Origin: Candidatus Ruthia sp. Plio_17_S18
GTDB lineage: Bacteria; Pseudomonadota; Gammaproteobacteria; PS1; Pseudothioglobaceae
NCBI GenBank assembly: GCA_021730105.1
Contig: CP072538.1
Span: forward strand, 925,161-989,160
Reading direction: 5' to 3'
DNA length: 64,000 bases
A program made the translations under genes and the position numbers. The first letter of the stretch is position 1; each line of letters starts with the position of its first letter. This document shows, one piece after another, positions 30,278 to 41,225 of this stretch. The notes under the pieces were generated by a model that was not told the origin of the DNA, ran no database searches, and saw only the letters and a program-made list of their open reading frames with translations.

Positions 30278-31387
30278 ATGGATTTTTCAAAAAAATTATC
30301 AAATCTTAAACAGAGTCATCTTTATCGCTCAAGAAAAATATCTGAAAATGCACAAAATGTGCAGATGATTATCAATGGAAAATCATTGATAAATTTTTGT
30401 TCAAATGATTATCTATCGCTTGCCAGCCACCCACAAATAAAAGAGGCGTTCAAACAAGGGGTTGATAAATTTGGCGTTGGTGCTGGTGCATCGCACTTGA
30501 TTAGCGGGCACACATCGGCGCATCAGGCGTTAGAAGAGGCATTAGCTAATTATACAAAGCAAGAGAAGTCTTTACTATTTTCAACTGGTTATATGGCGAA
30601 TATGGGGGTGTTTTCTGCACTTAAAAATGAGCTTGATTGGGTATTGCAAGACAAGCTTAACCATGCTTCACTGATTGATGCTAATCATTTAATTGGCTTA
30701 CCACTTCAGCGCTATTTGCATAATGATGTTGAATCATTGAAGAAAAAAACAGATAAACAAACTGGATGCGGATTAATTGTGACTGATAACGTATTTAGCA
30801 TGGATGGTGATCAGTCTGATATTAAAGGTATTGAAAAAATTGTGAAAAAACCTAGTGCACTTTTAATGCAGGATGATGCACATGGATTTGGTATATTTGA
30901 GCCAAGCATTCCAAAAAATTCGATTTACATGGCAACACTAGGTAAAGCTGCAGGCACAATGGGGGCGTTTGTGGCTGGTGATGAGGATTTGATTGATTTT
31001 TTAATCCAAAAATCACGCCCTTATATTTACACCACAGCAATTGCACCCGCTTTGTGCGTTGCCACGCTAAAAAGCTTGGAACTGATTAAACAGGGTGAGC
31101 AAAATGCTAAATTATTAGCCAATATTCGTTATTTTCAGAACCTTTCTAAAACATTAAATCTACCCATTACAAATTCTAATAGTGCTATTCAACCATTCAT
31201 TTTGGGTAGTGGTGAACAGGCAATTCACCTTTCAAAAGAATTACTAAGTGCAGGCTTTTATGTCAGTGCTATTCGCCCGCCGACTGTGCCGAAAGAAACG
31301 GCGCGTTTAAGAATAACACTAAGTGCCAACCATACGCAAAGCCAAATTACACAACTACTCACTCAACTTAAACATGCTATACAGTAA
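30278..31387 (+). CDS. bioF: 8-amino-7-oxononanoate synthase
   Basis: PLP enzyme joining pimeloyl-ACP/CoA and alanine in biotin synthesis. 369 residues, slightly short. FCSNDYLSLASHPQ near 36, GAGASHLISGHTSAHQ near 64, DDAHGFGIF near 200 and the PLP-lysine segment TLGKAAGTMGAFVAGD near 220 are all present. It overlaps bioH by 14 bases. Biotin is needed here for OadA. Confidence 0.95.
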   Translation: MDFSKKLSNLKQSHLYRSRKISENAQNVQMIINGKSLINFCSNDYLSLASHPQIKEAFKQGVDKFGVGAGASHLISGHTSAHQALEEALANYTKQEKSLLFSTGYMANMGVFSALKNELDWVLQDKLNHASLIDANHLIGLPLQRYLHNDVESLKKKTDKQTGCGLIVTDNVFSMDGDQSDIKGIEKIVKKPSALLMQDDAHGFGIFEPSIPKNSIYMATLGKAAGTMGAFVAGDEDLIDFLIQKSRPYIYTTAIAPALCVATLKSLELIKQGEQNAKLLANIRYFQNLSKTLNLPITNSNSAIQPFILGSGEQAIHLSKELLSAGFYVSAIRPPTVPKETARLRITLSANHTQSQITQLLTQLKHAIQ

Positions 31388-32111
31388 CACACAAGGTATT
31401 GGGTTTGATTTGGTGTTACTTCATGGTTGGGGATTTAATTCAGAGTTGTTTACCGTTTTGATTGATGATTATAAAAATCAATACCGCATTACAAAAATTG
31501 ATTTACCTGGACATGGCAGGAGTGCTAATGTTGATGGCGGACTTGATGAATGGTGTGATGAAATTATCAAAATTTTACCACAAAATCCTATTTTATTGGG
31601 CTGGTCATTGGGTGGATTACTTGCCATTAAGATTGCCAGTAAAATAACTCTTTCAAAGCTTATTCTTGTTGCATCAACGCCTAATTTTGTCCAAACAAAC
31701 CTTTGGGAATTTGGTATAGATGCAGATAATTTTGAGCAATTTTCAAACGCTCTGCAACTGAACCTATCCAAAGGTTTAAAGCGCTTTACTAGTTTGCAAA
31801 CCAAAGACAAGTCAAAGCTTAAAGCACTGAATAAAGCCATTGAACAATATCCAGCAACAACACAAGCAATTAATCAAGGCTTGGAAATCTTACTTAACAC
31901 AAATCTAAAGAATCAATTTAAAAAACTATCCATACCCATAGAAGTGGTGCTGGGCAAATATGACACCTTAGTGCCTATTAAAATCAGCCATTGGTACCAT
32001 CAAAATAACATCAAAACATTGATATTCAATACTGGACACTTGCCTTTTTTACATCAAGATTTTGCCCTATCCTCAATGCTTGAAGTTGAGTATAATCCGA
32101 ACAATACTTAA
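31374..32111 (+). CDS. bioH: Pimeloyl-ACP methyl ester carboxylesterase
   Basis: Alpha/beta hydrolase of 245 residues that releases pimeloyl-ACP from its methyl ester. Oxyanion segment [12 protein letters not shown] near 13, nucleophile elbow [13 protein letters not shown] near 73 and the catalytic His in [10 protein letters not shown] near 220. The start [13 protein letters not shown] at 31374 lies within the end of bioF (overlap), consistent with coupling. No bioC seen here. Confidence 0.93.
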   Translation: MLYSNTQGIGFDLVLLHGWGFNSELFTVLIDDYKNQYRITKIDLPGHGRSANVDGGLDEWCDEIIKILPQNPILLGWSLGGLLAIKIASKITLSKLILVASTPNFVQTNLWEFGIDADNFEQFSNALQLNLSKGLKRFTSLQTKDKSKLKALNKAIEQYPATTQAINQGLEILLNTNLKNQFKKLSIPIEVVLGKYDTLVPIKISHWYHQNNIKTLIFNTGHLPFLHQDFALSSMLEVEYNPNNT

Positions 32112-32125
32112 CTTCGGAGAAATTG

Positions 32126-32614
32126 ATGAGTGCACTAGTGGGTGTTATTATGGGGTCAAAATCAGATTGGTCAACCATGAAAAATGCAGTGAATATGCTC
32201 AAAGAACTTGGCGTGCCACATGAGGTTAAGGTAGTTTCTGCACATCGCACGCCTGATTTAATGTTTGAGTATGCATACAGTGCGATTGAGCGTGGGCTTA
32301 AAGTCATTATTGCAGGTGCTGGCGGTGCTGCGCATTTACCAGGTATGGTCGCAGCCAAAACCATTGTGCCAGTATTGGGCGTACCTATTCAATTACGCGC
32401 ACTTAGTGGTCAAGACTCTTTGCTGTCCATCGCTCAAATGCCTGGTGGTATTCCTGTTGGTACACTGGCTATTGGTGAGGCTGGTGCTAAGAATGCAGGT
32501 ATTTTAGCGGCACAAATTATTGGTAATGAAAACCAAACCATCAGAGATGCAGTGGCTGCTTTTAGAGCCAAACAAACTCAGGATGTTTTAGACAATCCTA
32601 ACCCGCAAGATTAA
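32126..32614 (+). CDS. purE: N5-carboxyaminoimidazole ribonucleotide mutase
   Basis: Converts N5-CAIR to CAIR in purine synthesis. 162 residues. [14 protein letters not shown] at residue 9, [15 protein letters not shown] near 38, and [16 protein letters not shown] near 67 are the signature. It is followed four bases later by purK, the partner that makes its substrate. Ribosome site GGAG is 8 bases before the ATG. Confidence 0.96.
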   Translation: MSALVGVIMGSKSDWSTMKNAVNMLKELGVPHEVKVVSAHRTPDLMFEYAYSAIERGLKVIIAGAGGAAHLPGMVAAKTIVPVLGVPIQLRALSGQDSLLSIAQMPGGIPVGTLAIGEAGAKNAGILAAQIIGNENQTIRDAVAAFRAKQTQDVLDNPNPQD

Positions 32615-32617
32615 CGA

Positions 32618-33706
32618 ATGAAAGTTGGCATATTAGGCGCAGGCCAGTTGGGTAGAATGCTGGCTATTTCTGGCTATCCGCTAAATCATCAGTTTGGTTT
32701 TTCTGGTAATACACATGATGAGCCGTCCTCTTTACTAGGGCATATGTTCACACAGCAAGACAGTACTAATAATATTGACTCTTTAGTGAATTTTGCTGAT
32801 GTTATTACTTTTGAAAGTGAGAACACTAAGGTTGAAATTGTTAAAAAAATTAACAAAAAAATACCTGTTTATCCTAATGAAAAATCCTTATTTATTACAC
32901 AGCACCGTGGTCGGGAAAAGGTCTTATTTAACCAATTAAACATTTCTTGTGCACCCTACCAAATAATAAACACCCTTGAAGATTTAAAAACAGCAATTGA
33001 CATAATTGGTATACCCGCTATTTTAAAAACTACCATGGAAGGTTATGATGGCAAAGGTCAATTTTTAATACATCATCAAGACCAAATTAATGACGCTTGG
33101 AAAAGCATGAATGGTGTTGAATCAATTTTGGAAGGGTTTATAAATTTCAAACGTGAGTTGTCTTTAATTGCCGTTCGTGGTATTGATAATAGCAACAAAT
33201 ACTACCCACTGGTTGAAAATACACATTATCAGGGTATTTTAAGGTTAACCATTGCACCTGCTCAAAATATTAATAAACAGGTTCAAGAAACAGCGCAACA
33301 TTACATGCAAACCTTGCTTGATGAGATGAATTACGTTGGTGTGCTTACTATTGAACTGTTTGAAACTGAAACTGGCTTGGTGATTAATGAAATGGCGCCA
33401 CGGGTACACAATTCTGGACATTGGAGTATTGAAGGGGCTAACACCTCACAATTTGAAAATCACATTCGTGCTATTACTGGTATGCCTCTTGGGGATACTA
33501 CACCAACACATCCATTTTGTGCAATGATTAATATTATTGGTCAGCTTGGGGATATTGATGCTGTGCTTGAAATGCCAAATGCACACCTGCATTTATATGA
33601 TAAATCTGAACGTAAAAACCGAAAACTTGGTCATATTAACATTACCGCCAATTCTCAAGCAGAGTTAAAAGATAGCATTGCAAAGTTAAAAGATTTTTTA
33701 CCTTAA
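32618..33706 (+). CDS. purK: N5-carboxyaminoimidazole ribonucleotide synthase
   Basis: ATP-grasp enzyme of 362 residues that carboxylates AIR. GILGAGQLGRMLA at residue 3, PAILKTTMEGYDGKGQ near 130, EMAPRVHNSGHWSIEGANTS near 258. Works with PurE. It ends 6 bases before the convergent glutaredoxin-like gene on the other strand. Confidence 0.95.
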   Translation: MKVGILGAGQLGRMLAISGYPLNHQFGFSGNTHDEPSSLLGHMFTQQDSTNNIDSLVNFADVITFESENTKVEIVKKINKKIPVYPNEKSLFITQHRGREKVLFNQLNISCAPYQIINTLEDLKTAIDIIGIPAILKTTMEGYDGKGQFLIHHQDQINDAWKSMNGVESILEGFINFKRELSLIAVRGIDNSNKYYPLVENTHYQGILRLTIAPAQNINKQVQETAQHYMQTLLDEMNYVGVLTIELFETETGLVINEMAPRVHNSGHWSIEGANTSQFENHIRAITGMPLGDTTPTHPFCAMINIIGQLGDIDAVLEMPNAHLHLYDKSERKNRKLGHINITANSQAELKDSIAKLKDFLP

Positions 33707-33712
33707 CAAGTA

Positions 33713-34087
33713 TTAGCCAAAATGCTTATTTAGATAAGTGCTAATGTCATTAGATTCAAACATCCACTGCACTTCATCACCCTTGGTAATCTTTAAGCAG
33801 GGCACTTGAACTTTGCCAGTCTCTCGTTGCATTTCATCTCGAAACTCACTGCCAATGGTTTGTGCATTACGCGTAACAATATTTAGGCTCAATCGTCTAA
33901 TCATTCGGCGAGTTTTGATACAAAATGGACAACCAAAAAACTGATACAATTCAATATTAGTAGTTTGCTCATCTGCTTTTTTCTGTTGTACGCTAGTGCG
34001 CTTAATCTTACCAGCTGGAATTAACCAACTAATAAAAGCGATAATAGCACCTAAGCCGTTTCTCAATCCTTTTAATAATAATTTCAT
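33713..34087 (-). CDS. Glutaredoxin-domain membrane-anchored protein
   Basis: 124 residues. An N-terminal hydrophobic stretch ([15 protein letters not shown]) is followed by a thioredoxin fold with active site [10 protein letters not shown] near 53 and a cis-Pro segment VPCLKI near 95, so glutaredoxin-like CPFC. The domain may face the cytoplasm. It overlaps folD by 4 bases and thus is its cotranscribed partner. Function beyond thiol chemistry unknown. Confidence 0.8.
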   Translation of the reverse strand: MKLLLKGLRNGLGAIIAFISWLIPAGKIKRTSVQQKKADEQTTNIELYQFFGCPFCIKTRRMIRRLSLNIVTRNAQTIGSEFRDEMQRETGKVQVPCLKITKGDEVQWMFESNDISTYLNKHFG

Positions 34088-34917
34088 ATTTTTGCCTCAT
34101 ATGCGGTTAATGTATTTTCTAACAAGGTAGCAATGGTCATGGGCCCAACACCACCTGGTACTGGGGTAATCCAGCTAGCAACTTGCCTAACAGACTCAAA
34201 ATCAACATCGCCAACTAATTGATTATTACCCAATCGATTAATCCCCACGTCAATCACAATAGCGCCTGGTTTAATCCAGTCGCTTTGAATCATCTTAGCA
34301 ATACCAACTGCAACAACAACAATATCTGCTTGTTTTAATTTGTTAGAAAGATTTTTAGTTTTGCTGTTGCAAATAGTAACTGTTGCTTGAGCATTTAACA
34401 ACTCACACGCCATCGGGCGACCAACAATATTAGATGCACCCACCACCACACAATTTTTGCCCACTAAATCCACGCCAATGGTTTCAAACATCGTCATCAC
34501 ACCCTTGGGCGTGCATGGGCGTAAAAAATGTTTATTCTGCATCAATTTACCAATGTTTTCACTGTGAAAACCATCTACATCCTTTTTAGGAGAGATTGTT
34601 TCAATCACTAAATTAGTATCTAAATGTTTAGGTAGTGGCAATTGCACCAAGATGCCATCAATTTTATCACTATTGTTCAAGCGCTCAATTTCATATAATA
34701 ACTCTTCTTGGGTTGTGTTGGCGGGTTTGTTAATTTTTTCTGAATAAAAACCCACCTCTTTACAAGCATTGTCTTTATTGCGAACATAAACTGCTGAGGC
34801 AGGGTCGTTGCCAACTAAAATAACTGCTAGCCCTGGTTTTCTATCAAGAATGTCAACTTTTAATTTAATGCTTGCTCGTAAATTCTGTGCAATTTGTTTG
34901 CCATCAATAATATTCAT
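34084..34917 (-). CDS. folD: Bifunctional methylenetetrahydrofolate dehydrogenase/cyclohydrolase
   Basis: Interconverts 5,10-methylene-THF, methenyl-THF and 10-formyl-THF. 277 residues. [14 protein letters not shown] near 50 contains the active lysine, [13 protein letters not shown] near 95, and [15 protein letters not shown] near 164 plus [14 protein letters not shown] near 257. It feeds one-carbon units to purine synthesis; MetF in the same window is the next enzyme. Confidence 0.96.
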   Translation of the reverse strand: MNIIDGKQIAQNLRASIKLKVDILDRKPGLAVILVGNDPASAVYVRNKDNACKEVGFYSEKINKPANTTQEELLYEIERLNNSDKIDGILVQLPLPKHLDTNLVIETISPKKDVDGFHSENIGKLMQNKHFLRPCTPKGVMTMFETIGVDLVGKNCVVVGASNIVGRPMACELLNAQATVTICNSKTKNLSNKLKQADIVVVAVGIAKMIQSDWIKPGAIVIDVGINRLGNNQLVGDVDFESVRQVASWITPVPGGVGPMTIATLLENTLTAYEAKI

Positions 34918-34920
34918 AAT

Positions 34921-35655
34921 TCAACCCAACTCTTTTCTTACTTTATCTAAATCACGTTGCGTATCAACACCATGCCCAATACCAGCGCAAGCCAATGCCA
35001 CATGAATATCAAACCCTTCTTTAAGCACGGTTAATTGTTCCAACTTTTCAACTTGTTCATATGGAGAACTGTCCATGGTTAAGTATTGTTTGATAAATCC
35101 TGCTCGATAAGCATATATACCAACGTGTTTAAAACACAACTTTAAATCAAAATCCTTTGTTTCTCTAAAAAAAGGAATGGCAGCACGTGAAAAATATAAG
35201 GCTTTGCCAACTTTATTAAAAACCACCTTAACGCAGTTGGGGTCAAGGTATTGCTCTTTATCAGTAATTTGCTCACACAAAGTTGCCATGTGCATAGAAC
35301 TGGTTGCTAAGTTATGAGCCACTTGATTAATCACACTTGGACTTAGCATTGGCTCATCGCCCTGCACGTTAACAATAATTTCATCATCATTAATGCCTAA
35401 CTCCACTAACACTTGTGCAATTCTTGATGTGCCAGAAGTGTGGTGTTTATCAGTCATACAAGTTAAAGCACCAAAATCATTGGCAACTACTTCAATGCGC
35501 TTATCATCGGTTGCAATAATGACACGATTTGCGCCACTATTGATTGCATTTTCATAGGTTAATTGAATCAAAGGCTTACCATGAACATCTTTAAGCAGTT
35601 TGGATGGCAATCTGCTTGATGCATATCTAGCAGGAATGATAACGGAAAAATCCAT
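34921..35655 (-). CDS. kdsB: 3-deoxy-manno-octulosonate cytidylyltransferase
   Basis: Activates KDO as CMP-KDO. 244 residues, starting [20 protein letters not shown], with GKPLIQLTYENA, a VQGDEPMLSPSVINQVA segment near 98 and KHVGIYAYRAGFIKQY near 180. Start overlaps the stop of the Trm112-like gene by one base. With lpxK and kdsA it belongs to LPS core/lipid A formation. Confidence 0.96.
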   Translation of the reverse strand: MDFSVIIPARYASSRLPSKLLKDVHGKPLIQLTYENAINSGANRVIIATDDKRIEVVANDFGALTCMTDKHHTSGTSRIAQVLVELGINDDEIIVNVQGDEPMLSPSVINQVAHNLATSSMHMATLCEQITDKEQYLDPNCVKVVFNKVGKALYFSRAAIPFFRETKDFDLKLCFKHVGIYAYRAGFIKQYLTMDSSPYEQVEKLEQLTVLKEGFDIHVALACAGIGHGVDTQRDLDKVRKELG

Positions 35656-35834
35656 TAATTTTTATCAATACCTTGCTCTAATTGACGCGCCTCTTCGACC
35701 AGCAAAATTGGAACACCGTCTTCAATTGGATAGGCCAAACCACTCACTTCACAAATAAGCTCATTGCCTACTTGTTTAAGTGGGGATTTGCTTTTAGGAC
35801 ATACTAATAATTTTAATAAAGCATCGTCAATCAT
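35655..35834 (-). CDS. Trm112 family protein (YcaR-like)
   Basis: 59 residues, starting [20 protein letters not shown], then [20 protein letters not shown]. The typical zinc-type cysteine motif is reduced to C-P-x-S and one further Cys. In Escherichia coli the homologue lies between lpxK and kdsB, just as here. The start overlaps the lpxK stop (ATGA) and the end overlaps kdsB by one base, so the three genes are coupled. It is too short for most ORF callers. Confidence 0.9.
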   Translation of the reverse strand: MIDDALLKLLVCPKSKSPLKQVGNELICEVSGLAYPIEDGVPILLVEEARQLEQGIDKN

Positions 35835-36781
35835 AATTTAGCATCTAGTTTTTTAAAAAAATCATCGCTCAAATCAGCCTCAACTTGCAAGTACCACATT
35901 TGATTGTTTGCGAATTGCCTACATTTTACACAATCCTTAGCAGTCATAAGAATTGGATGATTGCCTTCAAATGCTAAATCACTTTGTTGATAAGCATAAT
36001 GGTCAGCAAATATATGGAGCTCTAAATTAATACCCAATCCTATTAATACATCAAAAAAACGTTGAGGATGGCCAATGCCAGCAACACCATGGCAGTATTG
36101 ACCTTTAAAATAATCCAGTAGTTTTTCCTCACCTGTTTTAACATTAACAAACATTTTTAATGCTAGTTCAGTGCTAAACTCACCTGCACGCAAGCCACCA
36201 GCATTGTTTATCACAAAATCAACACTTTTAAGTCGAATGGTTGACTCTCTTAACGGACCTGCTGGCAAAAAAAACCCATTGCCAAAACGCCTAGTGAAGT
36301 CAATCACAGCAATTTCTACATCTCTATCCATTTTGTAATGCTGCAAACCATCATCACTAATGATTAAATCAACCTGACATTGATTGATTAAATCCTTAAC
36401 CGCTTTCGCTCTGTTCTTATTAACCATCACTGGCAACTCTGTTTGCAAGGCAATCAGTAATGGTTCGTCGCCTGATAAATGGACGTTAGTGTCCTTATTT
36501 ACCAATAAACTGCCTTGATTATGCGTACCACCATAACCACGCGATACTATGCCTACTTGCCTACCTTGTTGTTTAAAATACTGCGCCAATGCAATCACAA
36601 TTGGCGTTTTCCCTGTACCACCCACTGTAATATTGCCCACCACAATCACAGGATATTTAAATTTTTGAACCTGAAAAAAATTAACTCGATAAAGCCATTT
36701 TCTAAGCACTGATAATAAATAAAAAACACCTGAAACTGGCAACAGCAAATAATTAATCATACCTCTGGTGTTTAAATTCAT
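35831..36781 (-). CDS. lpxK: Tetraacyldisaccharide 4'-kinase
   Basis: Phosphorylates the lipid A precursor. 316 residues. A membrane-proximal N-terminus ([19 protein letters not shown]) is followed by the Walker [19 protein letters not shown] near 48 and [19 protein letters not shown] near 140, with the dinuclear-like [16 protein letters not shown] near 225 is conserved. It heads the lpxK-trm112-kdsB-folD-grx run on the minus strand. Confidence 0.95.
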   Translation of the reverse strand: MNLNTRGMINYLLLPVSGVFYLLSVLRKWLYRVNFFQVQKFKYPVIVVGNITVGGTGKTPIVIALAQYFKQQGRQVGIVSRGYGGTHNQGSLLVNKDTNVHLSGDEPLLIALQTELPVMVNKNRAKAVKDLINQCQVDLIISDDGLQHYKMDRDVEIAVIDFTRRFGNGFFLPAGPLRESTIRLKSVDFVINNAGGLRAGEFSTELALKMFVNVKTGEEKLLDYFKGQYCHGVAGIGHPQRFFDVLIGLGINLELHIFADHYAYQQSDLAFEGNHPILMTAKDCVKCRQFANNQMWYLQVEADLSDDFFKKLDAKL

Positions 36782-36787
36782 TGTTGT

Positions 36788-37213
36788 CTAATACTCGTTT
36801 TGAGTTTGATATTTTTTCTCGGTGAATTTCAATACCCCAGCAGCAGCAGACAATATCAAAATCGAGACAGCCATAATAAGTAAATTAAATTTATCATTCG
36901 TAATCAAAGATTTCATATCAATGACTAAAAAACGAGTGATGGCCGTAATGGCAATAAATATCAAAAAAATCACTGGCATTTTATGGGTCTTAAAATAAAT
37001 ACCCGTCATCGCGCCTAGCTCTAGATAAATAAATAAAAGTAAAATATCTTTAAGTGATGCAAAACCCGACTCATGCTGCATAATAATCAAATATTCATGT
37101 GCAGCTGACCAAACAATTGTTGCACCCACTACAAATAGACCTACAACGTGGAATATTTCAATAAGAATATCACCCAGTTGATCAATGCTATTTTTCATTG
37201 TTGAATTAGACAT
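36788..37213 (-). CDS. PsiE-family membrane protein (phosphate-starvation-inducible E)
   Basis: 141 residues with four membrane segments (e.g. VVGLFVVGATIVWSA, LILLLFIYLE-like LLLFIYLELGAM). The segments LGAMTGIYFKTHKMPVIFLI and FLVIDMK are those of PsiE proteins. It lies 6 bases before lpxK. Role unknown. Confidence 0.75.
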   Translation of the reverse strand: MSNSTMKNSIDQLGDILIEIFHVVGLFVVGATIVWSAAHEYLIIMQHESGFASLKDILLLFIYLELGAMTGIYFKTHKMPVIFLIFIAITAITRFLVIDMKSLITNDKFNLLIMAVSILILSAAAGVLKFTEKKYQTQNEY

Positions 37214-37269
37214 ATCCCCCCTTTATTTAGCTATTTATAAAGTGCTAATTATGACAAAATATCACCCTA

Positions 37270-38505
37270 ATGAGTATCGAATTTACAATTTCTAATCAAT
37301 ATTTACGCTCCAGTCGGAAAAAAGGCTTTGTTTCCTTTATTTCTGGGGTTTCTATGGTGGGTTTGATTTTATCTGTCGTTACCTTGATTACGGTACTATC
37401 TGTTATGAATGGGTTCCATAAAGAACTTAGAGACAGAGTGTTAAATGCTATTTCTCATTCATATATTACTCAATATAGTGGCTTAGTTGATAATTGGCAA
37501 GATTTACAAACCAAAATCAACCAACATCCTAACATTGTTAGCACGTCGCCCTATATTGAAAAATATGCTTTGCTTAGTGCAAAAAATGTAGCCCAAGGCA
37601 TTATTGTGCGAGGTATTAAGCCTGACTTGGAGAGAAAAACTTCTATTTTGTTAGATAAAATCAAATCTGGTAGTGCTAACTTGCTCAAATCAGACATTCT
37701 AATTGGTGCAGGGGTGGCATCGCAATTAGGTGTGATTGTTAATGATAAAATTACACTACTTACCCCTAAATTATCTTCTAATATTATAGGCATTCAACCC
37801 AGGTTTAAACGCTTTACCATTAGTGGTATTTTTGATGCTGGCATTAGCGAGTATGACAATAATTTAGCATTTATTAGCTTAGAGCACGCTCAAAAGTTGT
37901 ACTCTATGCAGGACAAAGTTTCTGGCATTCGACTTAAAGTTGATAATTTGTTTAATGCTAAGAAAGTCACTCATGAGGTTGTTGCTGGCTTACAAAGCGA
38001 TCAATATTATGGCGTTGATTGGACTGAGCAAAAAGCCAATTTTATTAAAGCGCTTAATCTTGAAAAGCAAATGATTGGTATTATATTATCACTCATTATT
38101 GCAGTGTCTGCTTTTAATATTGTTTCTGTGATGGTTATGGTGGTGACTGATAAAAAAGCTGACATTGCTATTTTAAGAACCCTTGGCATGACGCCCAATC
38201 GCGTTGTAAAAATATTTTTTTACCAAGGGCTGACAATTGGTTTGGTTGGTATTACCATTGGTAGCATTTTAGGTGTCTTGCTCTCGCTTAATATTGAAAT
38301 GGTTGTTAGTGGCATTGAATCTCTTTTAGGCGTTCAGTTCTTTCCAAAAGATGTGTTTTATATCACTAGATTTCCTTCTGAAATACACATGACAGACATC
38401 GCTAAAGTTGCCTTGGGCAGTTTGATTTTAGTAACAATCGCCTCTATTTATCCAGCCAAACGCGCAGGAAAAGTTGATATTGTTAAGGTATTAAATCATG
38501 AATAA
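37270..38505 (+). CDS. lolC: Lipoprotein-releasing ABC transporter permease (LolC/LolE type)
   Basis: Inner-membrane subunit that releases outer-membrane lipoproteins. 411 residues with an N-terminal helix (FISGVSMVGLILSVVTLITV), a large periplasmic domain and three C-terminal helices. RTLGMTPNRVVKIFFYQG near 300 is the coupling region and IYPAKRAGKVDIVKVLNHE ends the protein. A single permease next to lolD suggests a LolFD-like homodimer; whether it is C or E cannot be told. Overlaps lolD by 8 bases. Confidence 0.9.
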   Translation: MSIEFTISNQYLRSSRKKGFVSFISGVSMVGLILSVVTLITVLSVMNGFHKELRDRVLNAISHSYITQYSGLVDNWQDLQTKINQHPNIVSTSPYIEKYALLSAKNVAQGIIVRGIKPDLERKTSILLDKIKSGSANLLKSDILIGAGVASQLGVIVNDKITLLTPKLSSNIIGIQPRFKRFTISGIFDAGISEYDNNLAFISLEHAQKLYSMQDKVSGIRLKVDNLFNAKKVTHEVVAGLQSDQYYGVDWTEQKANFIKALNLEKQMIGIILSLIIAVSAFNIVSVMVMVVTDKKADIAILRTLGMTPNRVVKIFFYQGLTIGLVGITIGSILGVLLSLNIEMVVSGIESLLGVQFFPKDVFYITRFPSEIHMTDIAKVALGSLILVTIASIYPAKRAGKVDIVKVLNHE

Positions 38506-39178
38506 AATTATTGAGTGTAATAATCTTAGTTACAGCCACTTTGATGGAAAGCAAGAAACACCGATACTTAACAACCTTAGCTTAAGCGTTAAGCAAGGCG
38601 AATCAATTGCAATTTTAGGACGGTCAGGCTGTGGTAAATCTACTTTACTTAATCTACTGGGCGGTATCGATAAACCCACTCAAGGCGAAGTGCTCATCAA
38701 TGGCAACAATCTAGGCTTATTAAATGAAAACGACACTACATTATTACGTGGTAAATACTTAGGCTTTGTGTATCAATTTCATCATCTATTAAATTATTTT
38801 AGCGCACTTGATAACGTTGCAATGCCTGAGAGAATACAAGGGGAAAATCAGCAATCCGCCCAAACTAATGCCAAAAAATTACTCTCACAAATTGGGCTTG
38901 AACACCGACTTAACCACTTACCAAGTGAGCTTTCTGGTGGCGAGCGCCAACGTGTTGCTATCGCTAGAGCTTTAATTACAAATCCTAGTTGTATTTTAGC
39001 AGATGAGCCCACTGGAAATTTGGATGCTGAAAATGCTCATGAAGTGCTCAATCTAATGCTAACACTTAATCGTGCCCAAAACTGCGCATTGATTGTTGTT
39101 ACTCATGATAAAAAAATCGCTGCAAAAATGGACAAAGCTCTTATTTTAAATCATGGAATATTAACCCCTCTAACCTAG
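38498..39178 (+). CDS. lolD: Lipoprotein-releasing ABC transporter ATPase
   Basis: 226 residues. Walker A GRSGCGKSTLLNLLGG near 40, signature LSGGERQRVAIARAL near 145, Walker B CILADEPTGNLDAENA near 165, H-loop VVTHD near 198. Pairs with the overlapping permease. The LolD motif region FVYQFHHLL near 85 (Q-loop) is typical. Confidence 0.95.
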   Translation: MNKIIECNNLSYSHFDGKQETPILNNLSLSVKQGESIAILGRSGCGKSTLLNLLGGIDKPTQGEVLINGNNLGLLNENDTTLLRGKYLGFVYQFHHLLNYFSALDNVAMPERIQGENQQSAQTNAKKLLSQIGLEHRLNHLPSELSGGERQRVAIARALITNPSCILADEPTGNLDAENAHEVLNLMLTLNRAQNCALIVVTHDKKIAAKMDKALILNHGILTPLT

Positions 39179-39188
39179 ATATAAAACC

Positions 39189-39702
39189 ATGCAAATACAC
39201 CAATTACAAATGAGTTATTCTCGTATTATTTTTCGTGTTAGTAGCACTAAATATGCAGAAATTTGCTTATTTCTCGCCCGTCGATTGGTTCATGATTTTT
39301 GGGCAATGCTTGTTCCAGTAATGCAACAATTTGAGCCCAACACTCAACGACATGCAAAGAACACCAGAAATACCAGAAGTTAAAAAAATCAAACAAGAAA
39401 TACAACACCAACAAATTATTGAAAAAGTGATTATATCACGCCTTTCAATAAAGGAAAAGAGTCTCCCGGTTGAGCAAACACCCATATTAACAACAAAAAT
39501 AAGCATTAACACAAATAATAGTAATATGACTTTGTTTGTCTTTTCAAGTGCTTATGGTAAAAATATTAACCTTAACCTCAATAAAGAATTGGTGCACAAT
39601 TTATATGAACTCATTGCTAAAAGCACAAATTGTGGCCTTGTATTGGAAGGTGTGACAAATACTACTATTATTGAAAATAAAACCAAATCAGTATTACATT
39701 AA
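39189..39702 (+). pseudogene. Conserved gammaproteobacterial hypothetical protein, decayed
   Basis: Begins MQIHQLQMSYSRIIFRVSST, then FLARRLVHDFWAMLVPVMQQ; the rest is in a second frame from about 39331: IPEVKKIKQEIQHQQIIEKV and onward with YGKNINLNLNKELVHNLYEL to 39702. The layout resembles a conserved ~200-residue protein whose members begin MQIHQLQ...; a short internal deletion after MSYS and one frameshift disrupt it. No function known. Confidence 0.6.
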
Positions 39703-40358
39703 TAAGCAAAAGTTTTATTTTCTCTGACAATTCTTAAAACGAGAACCACTGAGCTGGGTGAGGCAGCGGTGTTAGGAATGGTGGTCTGAAAGCCTAAAAA
39801 TGATACTTCTCTAACCCTTCGTTCTTTAAATCGCTATTAATAAAAACGCTTTGTCCTTAATTAAGTACGTGTGCTAATTGAAAAAAAGTATTTTTAGACT
39901 TCTTAACATAATGAATATCCAGATATTGCAAAGTTCTCAACCCGAGTTGATGCGAGCTTGGTGTTTGATTTCCTGTGCCTATCATAGTTCAAACTTTAAC
40001 ACCACTCTGTTTAAGTGCATAAGCCGCATCCATCAGTCTTACCCATATGTATCGATGCAAATACAGCACCGCTATCGGTTAATTGCGCTATTGGAATAGG
40101 GGAATTAATTGTATAACTGTGTTTTTTAATCTCAATGGTGTTAATCATATTAGCAACAACATTAACAATAGAGAGGTGCGCCAATGTGTTGATTTTTTGT
40201 TCTGAGAAATCATGAAAAATAATTTTCATATCTTCGCAAATACGCACTAATTTAGCACGTAATGAAATCCAAACAAAAAACTTAATAAATATTAAGCGGA
40301 TAAAACTAGGCGCATTTAGTAGCCACCATACAAATGCCAATAAAATGCGTTGTGTCAT
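39699..40358 (-). pseudogene. LpxL/HtrB-like acyltransferase remnant
   Basis: First part in one frame: MTQRILLAFVWWLLNAPSFI to GAVFASIHMGKTD, like the start of lysophospholipid acyltransferases (the H of the HxxxxD/E motif, HMGKTD). After a shift, AAYALKQSGVKV and THQLG-like TPSSHQLGLRTLQY, then EVSFLGFQTTIPNTAASPSS as in the VSFFGRxARFPTGPA region. Multiple frameshifts. It is the last of four remnants in a row. Confidence 0.65.
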
Positions 40359-40439
40359 TTTAAAAATCCATATGTTGATTGTCTACTTTTAAATTACGCG
40401 TTAGCGAAAAATCCGCATGAAAAACATACTCACTAGGAA

Positions 40440-41225
40440 TCATATCCGCATTGCAATCATTTGTTTGTATAAAGGCAACCGACGAATGATGCGTCCATTA
40501 CGCTCTAATGGTAAAGTTCTTACATTAGAAATATCTGTTAATTGCCCAATAACATAGTTTATCTTGCCTAAGTCAATACGATGTTAATTGTATTTAATCA
40601 TATTATCTTGACGCCCAGCAAAAAATAGCTTGCCGTCCTGCTGGTAAATCATATATCCAGTAGCATAATAGTAACGTACACCTTCTTTATTAGTGGTAAA
40701 GCTATCATTATCAGCATTCAAATAACCAATATAAACACTCTGCCCACTAATCAATAATTCACCCGTAATATTGTTCTTAAAAATACCACTATTTTGAGTA
40801 TCAATATGACAAGTGGTATCGGTATTACCAACAGTAATTTGCTTGTAAGTATTTAATATATCTTGATTAATTTGAATACTAATGACCATAACAGTTGCCT
40901 CTGTTGGCCCGTAAGTATTAAACAATTGTAAATCAGAAAAATGAGAAAGTAATAAAGCAGCCAATCTAATCGGTAACACCTCACCACACAAAATCATCAA
41001 AGTTAAATAAGAAAAATTTTCACGATTAAACGTTTTGTCAAAGACAAACGCAAAAGAAGGAGTTGAAGCCCAGACATTACAACGATATGCTAAAAATCTA
41101 GTTTTAAATAATACTGCATCAAGACTGTTTTTGTTATCCATTAAAACCAAACCAGCACCCAAACTTAGCGCATTAACCAGTTCAAATATAGATAAATCAA
41201 AACTCAGCAATAATAACAGAGTCAA
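40440..41225 (-). pseudogene. AMP-forming ligase (DltA-like) remnant
   Basis: Covers the middle of an acyl/amino acid adenylating enzyme: FDLSIFELVNALSLGAGLVL, STPSFAFVFDKTFN, ILCGEVLPIRLAALLL, LFNTYGPTEATVM, LISGQSVYIGYL, ATGYMIYQQDGKLFFAGRQD with NMIKYN. The N-terminal third is missing and the last motif is in pieces. The Asp of the YRTGD motif has become Tyr (YYATGYM). The start joins an acyl carrier remnant. Confidence 0.75.

Noticed and set aside
39189..39702. lolE as a second permease after lolD
   Set aside because: The sequence has no membrane helices of the LolC/E type and matches a different soluble hypothetical protein.
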